Assembly (NCBI GenBank): GCA_937898445.1
Contig: CALEJY010000005.1
Location: forward strand, 1 to 29,796
Length of the DNA stretch: 29,796 nt
Source: an uncultured Candidatus Melainabacteria bacterium
GTDB taxonomy: Bacteria; Cyanobacteriota; Vampirovibrionia; Gastranaerophilales; Gastranaerophilaceae
Reading direction: 5' to 3'
Below the pieces are notes generated by a model. The model was not told the DNA's origin. It ran no database searches and saw only the letters and a program-made list of their open reading frames with translations. Numbering within the stretch: position 1 is the first letter of the stretch; each line of letters opens with the position of its first letter. A program made the translations under genes and the position numbers. Of this stretch, positions 6,038 through 16,500 are shown piece after piece.

Positions 6038-7786
6038 ATGGCAAAACCTGAAAAATATGATTTTAGTGGGTGGGCTACAAGAAATGACATCCGTTGTTCA
6101 GATGGCAGAACTATTAGAAGAGGCGCTTTTGCAGAACAAGATGGAACAACTGTTCCTCTAGTTTGGAATCATAATCATGCAGATGCTGATAATGTTCTTG
6201 GTCATGCTATATTAGAAAATAGAGATCAAGGTGTTTATGCATATTGTTTCTTTAATGATACCAAGCAAGGAAATAATGCAAAAGAATTAGTTACTCATGG
6301 TGACATTTGTTCTCTTTCTATATTCGCGAATCAATTAAAACAGAATGGCGGAGATGTTATTCATGGAGCTATTAGAGAAGTTAGTTTAGTTTTAGCAGGG
6401 GCGAATCCTGGCGCCAAAATTGAAAATGTTATGGCCCATGGTGATAATCCCGATGAAGAAGCTATTATTTATAATGACTCTGATGAAATAAATTTAGTCC
6501 ATGCGGAGGAAAATACAAAAATGGAAGAAGAAAATAAAAATGAAGAAAAAACTGTTCAAGATGTCATTGATAGTATGACCGAAGAACAGAGAAATGTTAC
6601 TTATGCACTCATTGGCGAAGCTATTGAAAGAACCAAAGAAGAAATGCAAAGTAATAAAACAAAAAGCAATGAGGAGGAAAAAGAAATGAAACATAATGCT
6701 TTTGAAAATGAAGAACAATCAAAGATTGACAACACTTTATCTCATTCGGAATTTATGGAAATTGTTTCCGAAGCTAAGAGAAAAGGTTCTATGAAGGATG
6801 CTTTCCTAGAACATAATATTACTAATATCCCATATCTTGCTCATAGTATTACTAATGTTGGAAATTTTTTCCCAGAATATAAAGCTGTTAGTAAAGTCCC
6901 AGAAATTGTCGACCGTGACCAAGAATGGGTTGGAAATGTTATGACTTCTGTTAAACATACGCCATTCTCTCGTGTTAAATCTTTTTATGCTAATATCACT
7001 GCCGACGAAGCTCGTGCTAAAGGTTATGTAAAAGGAAAACAAAAAGTTGAAGAAGTTATCACTGCTTTAAAGAGAACCACTGACCCACAAACTGTATATA
7101 AACTACAAAAGATGGATCGCGATGATGTTATTGATATTACTGATTTTGATGTTGTTGCTTGGTTAAAAGGCGAGATGAGAGGTAAACTCGATGAAGAAAT
7201 TGCTCGTGCTATTTTAATTGGTGATGGTCGTTCTTCGTCTTCTGCTGATAAAGTTGACCCATTGAAAATTAGGCCAGTTTATCAAGATGATGCTACATAT
7301 ACGATTAAACGCACTTTAACAAGAGCTGCTGGTGCAGACGAATATGCTTTTGCAAAAGCTTTCATTAAAGACGTTGTTAAATCTCGTAAAGATTACAAAG
7401 GATCCGGTAATCCAACTCTTTATACAACTGAAGATATGTTAACTGACATGCTTCTAATTGAAGATACCACCGGTCGTGTTATTTATGACACAATTGAAAA
7501 GTTGAAAACTGCTCTTCGCGTACGCGATATCATTACTGTCCCAGTAATGGAAAATGTTACTCGCGAAGATACTTCTGCAAAGAAGAAATGGAATTTACTT
7601 GGTATTCTTGTCAATCTTACTGATTATAATATTGGTGCTGATAAGGGCGGATCCGTTAATATGTTTGATGACTTTGATATTAACTACAATAAGTATGAAT
7701 ATCTCATTGAAACCCGTTGTTCTGGTGCTCTTGTTAAACCTTATTCTGCCATCAGCTTTGAAGAAGAAGTTAGCACTGCTTCTTAA
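6038..7786 (+). CDS. Fused prohead protease, scaffold and major capsid protein
   Basis: One 582-residue frame starting after TAGGAGGAAAATTC. Residues 1-130 are an HK97-type prohead protease (S78 clan): the histidine lies in VWNHNH (H45/H47), the serine in ICSLSI (S92/S94), and IREVSLVLAGANPGAKI (112-128) is the usual last strand. Residues 130-230 are acidic and charged, as expected of a scaffold or delta domain. Residues about 230-582 are an HK97-fold capsid protein, including VPEIVDRDQEWVGNV and a C-terminal NKYEYLIETRCSGALVKPYSA. Two internal in-frame ATGs (6521, 6686) each have a strong Shine-Dalgarno, so scaffold-capsid and capsid-alone products are likely made too. Protease-capsid fusions are known in phages; the nested starts are what is seen here. 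Confidence 0.88.
   Translation: MAKPEKYDFSGWATRNDIRCSDGRTIRRGAFAEQDGTTVPLVWNHNHADADNVLGHAILENRDQGVYAYCFFNDTKQGNNAKELVTHGDICSLSIFANQLKQNGGDVIHGAIREVSLVLAGANPGAKIENVMAHGDNPDEEAIIYNDSDEINLVHAEENTKMEEENKNEEKTVQDVIDSMTEEQRNVTYALIGEAIERTKEEMQSNKTKSNEEEKEMKHNAFENEEQSKIDNTLSHSEFMEIVSEAKRKGSMKDAFLEHNITNIPYLAHSITNVGNFFPEYKAVSKVPEIVDRDQEWVGNVMTSVKHTPFSRVKSFYANITADEARAKGYVKGKQKVEEVITALKRTTDPQTVYKLQKMDRDDVIDITDFDVVAWLKGEMRGKLDEEIARAILIGDGRSSSSADKVDPLKIRPVYQDDATYTIKRTLTRAAGADEYAFAKAFIKDVVKSRKDYKGSGNPTLYTTEDMLTDMLLIEDTTGRVIYDTIEKLKTALRVRDIITVPVMENVTREDTSAKKKWNLLGILVNLTDYNIGADKGGSVNMFDDFDINYNKYEYLIETRCSGALVKPYSAISFEEEVSTAS
6504..6523 (+). promoter_or_regulatory. Internal ribosome site and start within the protease/capsid gene
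   Basis: CGGAGGAAAATACAAAAATG gives an ATG at 6521, in frame (codon 162). It closely resembles the site at the gene's own start (GGAGGAAAATTCAAAATG, 6023-6040). Initiation here would produce a 421-residue scaffold-plus-capsid protein without the protease. Sequence is seen; use is inferred. Confidence 0.55.
6671..6688 (+). promoter_or_regulatory. Second internal ribosome site and start, capsid-alone product
   Basis: GAGGAGGAAAAAGAAATG places an in-frame ATG at 6686 (codon 217). The product would be 366 residues starting MKHNAFENEEQ, a normal length for an HK97-fold capsid protein. It lies just where the acidic scaffold-like segment ends. Sequence is seen; use is inferred. Confidence 0.6.
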
Positions 7787-7813
7787 TAAGTAGTTTAGTT
7801 ATAAAAAATCAAA

Positions 7814-8137
7814 ATGGCAAAATTCCATGGTAAACTTGGTTACGGTATTTCCGGTGAAACCAAGCCGGGAGTATGGGTTGACCAAATAATAGAAAAAGAT
7901 ATTGTTGGTGATTTTATAAAAAATACTAGACAACTCGAAAATTCTGGAGGGGTCAATGATAATATTAATATTAATAATAGTATTAGTATTGTAGCAGATC
8001 CTTATGTTACTGAAAATTTCCATTTGATTAAATACGTGAAGTTCATGGGTACTGCATGGAAAGTTAAAATAGCTGAAGTACAATATCCACGAATAATATT
8101 GACTCTTGGGGGTGAATACAATGGCGAGCAGGCTTGA
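7814..8137 (+). CDS. Head-tail closure/neck protein
   Basis: A 107-residue, beta-rich protein beginning MAKFHGKLGYG. The pattern MAKFHGK(L/V)GY...PGVW...D....R...N....ISIVADPY..ENF..I.YV.FMG..WKV......RI.LTLGGEYNG is one I recognise from many gut phages, between capsid and tail terminator genes, as a head closure or stopper-type protein. No Shine-Dalgarno is visible before ATG 7814 (upstream is TTATAAAAAATCAAA), unlike nearly every neighbour, so the rate may be low or coupled to capsid translation 27 bases upstream. Its end overlaps the next gene by 17 bases. The family assignment is firm; the exact neck role is inferred. Confidence 0.75.
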   Translation: MAKFHGKLGYGISGETKPGVWVDQIIEKDIVGDFIKNTRQLENSGGVNDNININNSISIVADPYVTENFHLIKYVKFMGTAWKVKIAEVQYPRIILTLGGEYNGEQA

Positions 8138-8426
8138 ATTGCATGAAGAACTAGTTGATGTTCTTGGATCTAGAAACGTGTATTTTCAACCCCCAGAGTC
8201 GATCAAGATGAAGTATCCGGCAATAGTTTATGAGCGTAATGATATAAAAAATAAACATGGAGATGATGATGTGTATCTTCAAGCTTATCAGTATAAAGTT
8301 ACTATTATAGACTATGATCCTGATAGTGAAATTGTTCAACGTATGGCAAAATTTAAAATGTCCAGATTTAATCGACACTATGTCGTTAATGGACTTAATC
8401 ATGATACATTTACCATTTACTATTAA
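8121..8426 (+). CDS. Tail terminator-like protein
   Basis: A 101-residue protein starting MASRLELHEELVDVLGSRNV. ATG 8121 is preceded by GGGGGTGAA (8107-8115); an in-frame TTG at 8106 is less likely. The line FQPPESIKMKYPAIVYERNDI, then YLQAYQYKVTIIDYDPDSEI and a C-terminal FNRHYVVNGLNHDTFTIYY, fits a family found between head closure and major tail protein genes in siphoviruses. The fold is probably the alpha/beta tail terminator type, which caps the tail tube and joins it to the neck. Overlap of 17 bases with the previous gene indicates coupled translation. Confidence 0.75.
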   Translation: MASRLELHEELVDVLGSRNVYFQPPESIKMKYPAIVYERNDIKNKHGDDDVYLQAYQYKVTIIDYDPDSEIVQRMAKFKMSRFNRHYVVNGLNHDTFTIYY

Positions 8427-8446
8427 TATATAGGAGGACAAAAATA

Positions 8447-9118
8447 ATGGCAAAATTAGTTTGGGATAAAGCTGGCGAACACGTCTATGAAACTGGTGTG
8501 TCCAAAGGTGTTCTTTATGTAATGTCCGATACTCCAGGGACTTATGGAAAGGGTGTTGCTTGGAACGGTCTTTCGAGCGTTTCTGAAAGCCCTACTGGAG
8601 CTGAAGTTTCTGCTATTTATGCAGACAATATTAAATACCTCAACTTAATGTCCAGAGAAGAATTTGAAGGTAGCATCGAAGCCTATACTTATCCAGATGA
8701 ATTTATGGCGTGCGATGGTTCCGCTTCTCTTGCTAAAGGATTCACAGTTGGACAACAAAATCGTAAAACTTTTGCTTTTTCATATCAAACAAAAGTCGGC
8801 AATGATTTAAATCCAGAAGCAGGTTACAAGATTCATATTATTTATGGTGCACTTGCTTCTCCATCCGAACGTTCATATGAAACTGTTAATGATAGCCCTG
8901 AAGCAATGACTTTCTCTTGGGATATTACAACCACCCCAGTAGAAGTTACAGGATTTAAACCAACAGCTCATATTGAATTAGATTCTACCAAAATTCCAGC
9001 TGATAAACTTGCAAAAGTTGAAGCTAAACTTTATGGTTCTGAAACTCCAAATAGTGGAGATCCAACTTTATTAATGCCAGATGAAATTCTCGCATTAGTT
9101 AAAGATGACGGTGAATAA
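8447..9118 (+). CDS. Major tail tube protein
   Basis: A 223-residue protein with RBS TAGGAGGAC before ATG 8447. It starts MAKLVWDKAGEHVYETGVSKGV and has the phi13/TP901-1-type major tail pattern: WNGLSSVSESPTGAE, then IYADNIKYLNL, EFEGSIEAYTYPDEF, a QNRKTFAFSYQTKVGND segment, and WDITTTPVEVTG near 165-180. It assembles as stacked hexamers forming the tail tube. It may be abundantly expressed: strong RBS, and codon choices differ somewhat from the AT-rich neighbours. A hairpin follows the gene in the 87-base gap before the chaperone genes. Confidence 0.88.
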   Translation: MAKLVWDKAGEHVYETGVSKGVLYVMSDTPGTYGKGVAWNGLSSVSESPTGAEVSAIYADNIKYLNLMSREEFEGSIEAYTYPDEFMACDGSASLAKGFTVGQQNRKTFAFSYQTKVGNDLNPEAGYKIHIIYGALASPSERSYETVNDSPEAMTFSWDITTTPVEVTGFKPTAHIELDSTKIPADKLAKVEAKLYGSETPNSGDPTLLMPDEILALVKDDGE

Positions 9119-9131
9119 ATAATAAAAAAAT

Positions 9132-9164
9132 AGAAGGGGTCTATTTAATGATTAGGCCTCTTCT
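9132..9164 (+). promoter_or_regulatory. Intergenic hairpin after the major tail gene
   Basis: Bases 9132-9141 pair with 9155-9164 (10 pairs including G-U pairs) around a 13-base loop. No T-run follows on the + strand, so it is not a textbook terminator in the reading direction, although an A-run on its left would read as a T-run on the other strand. It may be a weak terminator, an RNase-processing site or an mRNA-stability element separating an abundant transcript from the chaperone genes. Confidence 0.4.
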
Positions 9165-9205
9165 GAAATTTAAAATGGAAAATAATAAATATAAGGAGAA
9201 ATAAA

Positions 9206-9595
9206 ATGCTAAAAAAAACTATTACTTATGTCGATTACAATGGTGTTGAAAGAACTGAAGATTTCTACTTTAATCTTTCTAAAGCAGAAATTGCTGAAAT
9301 GGAATTAGAAATTCCTGGTGGCATGGCTGCTTTAATTGAACGTATCACCAAAACCAAAGATACTCCATCATTAGTTAAAATGTTCAAAGATCTTATTTTA
9401 CGTGCTTATGGTGAAAAGAGCGACGATGGAAAACGTTTTGTTAAATCTAAAGAATTAAGAGATGGATTTGAACAAACTGAAGCTTATTCTGAATTATTTA
9501 TGGAATTAGCTTCAAATGCCGATGCGGCTTCTGCTTTTATTAATGGAATTACTCCAAAAGTAGATAGCAAGAAGATTACTGCTAAAGCAGAATAA
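9206..9595 (+). CDS. Tail assembly chaperone (gpG-like)
   Basis: A 129-residue protein with RBS AAGGAGAAAT before ATG 9206. It begins with a beta strand TITYVDYNGVERTEDFYFNLSKAEIAEME, then a helical region with a long LVKMFKDLILRAYGEKSDDGKRF segment and a C-terminal acidic tail. This is the usual pattern of siphovirus proteins encoded between the major tail and tape measure genes, which bind the tape measure and the tail tube during assembly. In many phages a -1 frameshift extends this gene; here a separate gene follows after 29 bases and no slippery heptamer is seen near the end. Confidence 0.75.
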   Translation: MLKKTITYVDYNGVERTEDFYFNLSKAEIAEMELEIPGGMAALIERITKTKDTPSLVKMFKDLILRAYGEKSDDGKRFVKSKELRDGFEQTEAYSELFMELASNADAASAFINGITPKVDSKKITAKAE

Positions 9596-9624
9596 CTTAG
9601 AAAATAATTTGAGAGGCTATCGAT

Positions 9625-10194
9625 ATGTTGACTATAACAATACCTGCAAAAGAAGGTTGGGATGAAAACACCCAAGAATTTGTACATACAAAAGAGCAGA
9701 CATTGTGCTTAGAGCATTCTTTAGTCTCTCTTTCTAAATGGGAAGCAAAATACCATAAATCTTTTATTGGCGAAGAGAAAAAAAGTGCTGAGGAATTGCT
9801 CTATTATGTGCAATGCATGACAATTACACAAAATGTAGATCCTAAAATATATAGTTTATTAGGCCAAGAAGAGCTTGAGGCGATTAATAACTATATACAA
9901 GATAGTAGAACTGCTACTTGGTTTAATGATAGAAAAAATCAAATGGGAGCTATAGCTGGAAAGCCTAAAGGTGAGACAGTAACAAGTGAATTAATTTATT
10001 ATTGGATGGTATCATTTCAAATACCATTTGAATGCCAAAGATGGCATTTGAATAGACTTCTTACTTTAATAAGAATATGCAAAATAAAAGAGCAACAGAG
10101 TGGTAAATCAGGTAGAATGTCAAAAAGAGATGTGTTATCTCAAAATGCGGCTTTAAATGCTGCTCGTAGAAGTCGTATGCATACAAAAGGATAG
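9625..10194 (+). CDS. Second tail assembly chaperone-like protein
   Basis: A 189-residue protein with RBS GAGAGGC before ATG 9625. It begins MLTITIPAKEGWDE and contains the conserved LEHSLVSLSKWEAKYHKSF (31-49), ELLYYVQCMTITQNVDP, and SELIYYWMVSFQIPFECQRWHLNRLLTLIR (about 124-153), followed by a basic tail. I recognise this as a family that follows the first chaperone in many gut siphophages, where it takes the place of the frameshifted T-part. A chaperone role for tape measure assembly is inferred from position. It ends 3 bases before the next start. Confidence 0.65.
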   Translation: MLTITIPAKEGWDENTQEFVHTKEQTLCLEHSLVSLSKWEAKYHKSFIGEEKKSAEELLYYVQCMTITQNVDPKIYSLLGQEELEAINNYIQDSRTATWFNDRKNQMGAIAGKPKGETVTSELIYYWMVSFQIPFECQRWHLNRLLTLIRICKIKEQQSGKSGRMSKRDVLSQNAALNAARRSRMHTKG

Positions 10195-10197
10195 CAT

Positions 10198-10578
10198 ATG
10201 CCAATAAAAGTTAAAGTATTAGGAAATTTTGATATTACTGAAAAATATTTTAATACTGCTCTACATGTAACTGATATACCAAAAATAGAAAAAATTGCTG
10301 AAAAAGCAGTTAAAAAATTTGCGGATGCTACACCAAAAGATTCAGACGTTACAGCAGAATCTTGGGGGTATGAAATAATTCAAAATGGAAAAGAATTCTC
10401 ATTAATATTTACAAATTCTAATGTAAAAAATGGAGTTAATATAGCATTAATTATAGATTCTGGTCATGCAACTCCAGATGGAAAATGGGTTCGTGGTGAG
10501 AAATATTTAGACAAAACTACTGAAGAAGTATATAATGATATTTTAAATGAAACATGGGAGGAGTTAAAGAACTTATGA
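10198..10578 (+). CDS. HK97 gp10-like tail completion/neck protein
   Basis: A 126-residue protein. AAAGGA close upstream acts as RBS for ATG 10198. It shows the gp10-like pattern: helix IEKIAEKAVKKFADATPKDS, then TAESWGYEII, then IALIIDSGHATPDGKWVRGEKYLDKTTEEVYNDI. The ALIIDSGHAT... segment matches the conserved I...GHAT pattern of these proteins. In HK97-type phages gp10 homologues lie in the neck operon; here the gene is between the tail chaperones and the tape measure, an order I have seen in related gut phages. Its stop TGA overlaps the tape measure start (ATGA, 10575-10578). Confidence 0.65.
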   Translation: MPIKVKVLGNFDITEKYFNTALHVTDIPKIEKIAEKAVKKFADATPKDSDVTAESWGYEIIQNGKEFSLIFTNSNVKNGVNIALIIDSGHATPDGKWVRGEKYLDKTTEEVYNDILNETWEELKNL

Positions 10579-13500
10579 GTGACGTAGATAAACGCGTAGT
10601 TCAAATGGACTTTGATAACAAAAAGTTTGAAAAAAATGTTAAACAAAGCACCGAGTCAATTAACAACTTAAAGAAAACTTTAAACTTCGACGGTGTTTCG
10701 AATAGTATAGACCAAGTAAGTTTAAAAATTAAAGCTTTTGAAATAATGACCACGACTGCATTAGTTAATATTACTAATCAGGTTGTTAACCTAGGAATTC
10801 GAATGGTAAAATCTTTATCAGTCGATAATATATCCGCTGGTTGGGCTAAATACGGGCAAAAGACAACATCAGTAGCAACAATGATGGCACAAAACTTCAA
10901 AGTTGCTGGTAAAGAAATTACCGACACTTCTGAAAAAATGAGTGTTGTAACTGCTCAATTAGAAAGACTAAGTTGGTTCTCCGATGAAACTTCATACACA
11001 TTTACTGATATGGTTGATAATGTTGGTAAATTTATAGCAGCTGGGCAAGATTTAGACGTATCAGTAAAAGCAATGGAAGGCATCGCTACATGGGCGGCTT
11101 TATCAGGGCAAAATGCAAGTACTGCAGCAAGAGCAATGTACCAACTTTCCCAAGCAATGGGTAAAGGAAAAATACAATTAATTGATTACAAGTCAATACA
11201 AAATGCTAATATGGATACTGTTGAATTTAGACAGACTATATTAGAAGCTGCTGTAGCGCTAGGGCAATTAACAAAAGAAGGAGACAAATTTGTAACTAAA
11301 ACTGGTAAAAAATTTAGCCAAAGCCAATTCACAGAAGAATTAAGTTCTGGATGGTTTACGAGTCAAGTTTTAGTAGAGGGTTTGTCTAAATATTCAGCAG
11401 CAGTTGATCAAATTTATGAACTTGCTAATAAGGAGGGTTTAACTGCATCTGAAGTAATTGAAAAATATGGCGATACTTTAGATATTTTTGGTCTTAAAGC
11501 ATTTAAAGCGGCTCAGGAAGCAAGAACTTTTGCAGATGTTTTAAATTCTGTTAAGGATGCCGTTTCGTCAAAATGGATGACTACATCCGAAATGATATTC
11601 GGTAATAAGGATGAGGCAGTCACGTTATGGACTGATTTATCAAATGCTTTATATGAAGTTTTTGCTGAATCTGGAAACTTTAGGAATGAAATATTAAAAG
11701 TTTGGAAAGAACTTGAAGGAAGAGCTGACTTATTTAAAAAAGGTGGTCCCGATCAGGGCGCTTTCTGGAATATATTCGATGCAATTACTAATTTAAAGAA
11801 ATTAATAAAATCTGCATGGAATACCATATTTCCACTTAGTCAAATGGAAGATGAAAGTGATCAAGCCAAAGAAATTGGTAATAATTTAAAAACTCTAACT
11901 AAAAATTTTCAATCGTTTACTAAGAAATTACAAATGTCTGAAGCCACAAGTTTGAGATTGCGTAAAATTTTTGAAGGATTATTTACTGTTTTAAAATTTG
12001 GACTTCAAGTTTTAAAAGCAATTAGATATGTGTTGGATCCTATATTCGAATTAGGAAAACGATTAATCACTGTTGTATTAGATAAAATGATTAGTCTTTT
12101 AGGATCAGTTCAAATAAGTGGTGATTTTTTATTTAAAATATCTGAAAAAATAAATGATGTATTAACTAGTATTTTTGATTTGTCGTTTGATTTTTCTGGA
12201 ATATTAGGAAGTATTATTAAATTAATAAGAAATTTGTTAGGAGTTGTGGCAAATTTATTTAAAGAATTGTTTAATTTTATTAAACAATCAAAAGTTTTTA
12301 AAAAAGCAGCCACTTTTATACAAGCTTTTATAGACAATTTGGCAGAAGGGATTAAAAAACTTCAGCCAATATTCAAATTGTTACTAAAAATTATCCAAAA
12401 AGTAATTAAGGTATTATTACAAATCCCAAGGGCTTTAAATAATATTAGTAAATCTTTAACTGGAAAAGGAATTGTCAAAAATCTAGCTACTTTTTTAGAT
12501 AGAATAGTTGAATTATTTGATAAATTTGAACAAGGCTTAAATACTGATAAAATTCAAAATGGATCCACTATATTATCTCCATTAGAACATTTTTTCTATG
12601 GGATTGGAGCTTTTTTAAACGGGTTATTTACGTTATTAAAAAGCGTGTTATTGACTGCTGGAAAAGCATTAGAAATAGTAGGTACGATTTTTAATGAGCT
12701 TGGTAATCTTATAACAAATGCTATTCAAGGTACTTTAGAAATAAATAAAGGTTTATTGATATTTTTAGCCATAACAGCGCCCATAACAGCTATTATTATT
12801 GCTATAGTAAATGTTATTAAAAATATAGGATGGACGATAGTGGCGATTAAAAAACCATTTTCTATCATTGCTGATTCTGTATCTGGTTTAATAGATAAAA
12901 AAGCAATGCAAATGATGGCTGATGCTATTAAAACATTTGCGGAAGCACTTTTGTTAGTATCAGTATCTTTATTAATATTAGCGGGTATTAATACAAAAGG
13001 GATGATACAAGCTGTAATTGTTTTTAGCATTGTAGCTGCATTATTCACAGCAATTACATTGTCATTATTTACTATAGGGAATTCTATAAAGCAAACTTGC
13101 AAGGCAGTTGGTTTCGTTGAAAAACAAGCAACAACCTTACGACAAGGTATAATAGGAATTTTAGATCAAGTAAAAGATAATATTGCTGCTATGAAACAGA
13201 TGGCTGGAGTATATTCAATGGCAGAATTAGTTAGAGCAATGTCTAATGCTTTTCTAAAAATAGCTGTTTCGTTCATGATTGTTGGAAAATTGTCATGGGA
13301 GGATATTGGAAAAGGTGCTACTGTAATGCTAGCGATGATCGCCGAAGTTTTTTTACTTGTAAAGGCGGTTGGAAAGAAAAAAGTAGATGTTAAAAAAGCT
13401 ACCCCAACTATTATACAAATGTTAGCATTTTCTGTATTATTAAAATCTTTTGCTAACACTTTAAAAACGTTTAAAGGATTGACTGATAATGAACGTGTAA

Positions 13501-16500
13501 ATGTAGGAATTGCATTTCTGGCTGTAACTGGACTAATAGTAGAATTCTGGTTAATGTTCAGAGAAATTAATAAGACCAAAATCAAGCCTGCTAGTATAAA
13601 ATCAGTTTCGGCATTACTATTTGGAATTTCGGCATTACTATTGTCATTTGGAAAAACTATAAAAACTATAGCAAATATTCCTTGGGATGCGGCAGGAAGA
13701 TCTGTTGGGTATGTCTTATTATTTATAATTTCTTTAATGACGATGCTTATATTTTTAAATAAGTTTACAAATTTAGCAAAAGGATTTAAGCCTGCTCCAT
13801 TGGAGAAACAAATATTTGCTTTAAGTGTATTACTATTGTCATTTGGAAAAACTATAAAAACTATAGCAAATATTCCTTGGGATGCGGCAGGAAGATCTGT
13901 TGGGTATGTCTTATTATTTATAATTTCTTTAATGACGATGCTTATATTTTTAAATAAGTTTTCGACAGTATCTAATAAACTGCAAATAGCCGCTATCTCA
14001 AGACAATTATTGTCATTATCAGTATTATTATATTCGTTTAGTTTTATAATAGGAATTTTATCTTTAGTTGATTATGGAAAAGCTTGGAGTTCAGTCGGAA
14101 ATGTGGTAGTATTTTTAGCTGCTATAACAGGAATGTTAATTGCGATTAATAAATTTGCTGCTAATTATGGTAATGCAGACTTATCGGCGGTAACTAAACA
14201 AATTAATGCCATAGGAAGGGTATTATTAGCATTCACAGCTGTAATAGGAATTTTATCCTTAGTTGACTATGGAAAAGGTTGGTCTGCAGTTGGTTCTGTA
14301 ATAGCATTCTTAGGTGCTATAACTGGAATGCTAGTAGTGATTAATAAAGTCATTGGATCATTTGATAGTAATACAGCAACCGAAGTCGCTAATCAATTTA
14401 AAGCAATATCATTACTTTTATTAGCTTTTGCTGGTATAATTATAATTATGTCTAGAATTCCTTGGACTTCAGGATTAGCATCAACTGGATTTATAATAGC
14501 ATTCTTAGGTGCTATAACTGGAATGCTAATAGTATTAAATAAAATTCAAGTTGGGAATTCTAATGCGATAGTTATGCAATTAGCAGCTCTTGCATTGTTA
14601 TTGTTAACTTTTGGAACATCTATGGCATTACTCGCAAGTGTTCCATGGCAAAATATTTTAGCAGCAACTTTAGGATTATCGGCTGTTTTACTTTCTGTTT
14701 TAGGATTAGAAGTTGGTTTGACAGCTATTGGAAAATCAGGAATGGATATTTTAAAAGATTTCCTTGGAATTTCTGGTGGAATAGTATTATTATCTGCATC
14801 GTTAATAGCATTAGCAACAGGGTTTAAAATATTTGCTGATATTGGTTGGGATTCTATTGGAAAAGGTGCTGCAGTTGTTGCCGGTTCATTCGTATTATTA
14901 GCTGCTACTGCTGCAATATTAAAAGCCGCTAATCTTACTAGTACTTTATTGGCTTTAAGCGCATCTATGTTATTAGTTGGTGTTGGTATGATAATGGCAG
15001 CCACTGCTATTAATATATTAGTTACTACTTTAGGTACTATTGCAGAGACGTCAACAACATCTATTCAAGCTACTTCTGATAATCTTAATGCATTAGCACA
15101 AGTCATATCTACTGCATTATTGGCTGGGTTACAATCATTATTTGACAATATTAACATATTGCTACCAAGTATATTCAATGTAGTTAATAGCGTTGTTGAT
15201 GAGATAATATTATTGTTGGGTGAAAAAGGACCGGCTATAGTTGAAGCTGTAATTAAACTTCTTACTGATACTTTTGCTGAGTTAGCAAAAAATAGTGAAA
15301 GTTTAATGAATAGTCTTTTTACAATTCTAGATAATTTCTTGGCAGAGCTCGATAAAAGAATTGATTCGCTTGCTGAAAAAATAGGTAGCATAATAATTAA
15401 AATAATAAATAAAATTGCTGACGATATGGACAAGATTGTAAAAGCATTAATTAAATTGCTAAAATCTTTAGTGTTATCTTTAGTAAATAATGCTAGTGCA
15501 TTAGGTGATATAGTAGCTCTTTTAGTAGATTTTGTATTAGACATCATTGAAATGTTGCTTGACAATGTAGTAAAAATAGCAGGTACAATTGCAAAAGTAT
15601 GTCTTGTACTTATTGCTGCTGCTATAAAAATAGTTATTGCATCATTGGGTAGTCTCGGTAGATTATTAACGGTATTTGTGTCATCGCTATTATTATTGAT
15701 AGCGCAAACTTTCATCGGATTGACCAGGGTGCTTTTTGAAGTATTTAAACTTATTATAAAAGAAATTATCAAAACAATAGTTGATGTAATAATTTATATG
15801 CAAGATGCATTTGCTATGATTGGCCAACTTATAATGCAGCTTATTATAAGAGGACTTATTTCCATCGTTCAAGCCGGGTTAGGATGGTTATTTGATATTA
15901 TTGATAGCATTTTTGGGACTAATATTCAAGAAAGTCTCCAAAAAGCGTCTGATGACATTGCTAATAAAGCCAGAGAAACAGCTAATAGTCTTGAGGGTAG
16001 TATGGATCGCGTTCGTGGCGCAATGAAAGATATGTCTAAAGACATTAATGAAGTTATTGATTATGCCACGACAGAAGCGGATTCGGCTTTATCTGATGGT
16101 TTTGAACAAATTAATAATGCTGTTACTAAAAGTAGTGAACAACTTGGCAAAGCATTTACCAATGGAACCGTAAAGGGAATGCAAAAAGGCGAAGATGAAC
16201 TTTATAAAGCTGGTGGAAATTCGGCCGGTAGTGCAATAGATGGTGCTAAAGATACATCAGAAACTCACTCCCCGTCCAGAGTGTTTTATCGTATTGGAGA
16301 GTATTTCGTTCAAGGTCTTGCTAATGGAGTGTCTGATAATTCATACGAAGTTGTTGATGCAATGACTTCTATGGTAACTAACGTTATTAATACTACTCAA
16401 GATACTATAGAAAATCAAAATGGGGACGATTTGACTATTAAAGTTGGAATGGATATTTCTGGAGTTGAAGCTCAATCTAAAAAGATTACAGATATAATGA

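Larger units (their letters stand above)
13215..14900 (+). repeat. Degenerate 195-base (65-residue) tandem repeats in the tape measure gene
   Basis: Units of about 65 residues follow the pattern ALSxLLxSF...I...L...PW....G.SVG..V.FL..ITGMLI.INK. Examples are PWDAAGRSVGYVLLFI (twice), SLVDYGKAWSSVGNVVVFL, SLVDYGKGWSAVGSVIAFL and IPWTSGLASTGFIIAFL. Equivalent DNA matches are consistently offset by 195 bases, e.g. 14051/14246 and 14300/14495. About six units are clear, with one or two more degenerate ones at the edges. Confidence 0.8.

Noticed and set aside
9560..9660. Programmed frameshift joining the two tail chaperone genes
   Set aside because: No slippery heptamer near the first gene's end and the second gene has its own RBS and conserved start (MLTITIPA).
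12110..15772. Several long minus-strand open frames opposite the tape measure gene
   Set aside because: They mirror the repetitive, low-complexity + frame, have no ribosome sites and give Ile/Asn/Ser-rich products. They are shadows.
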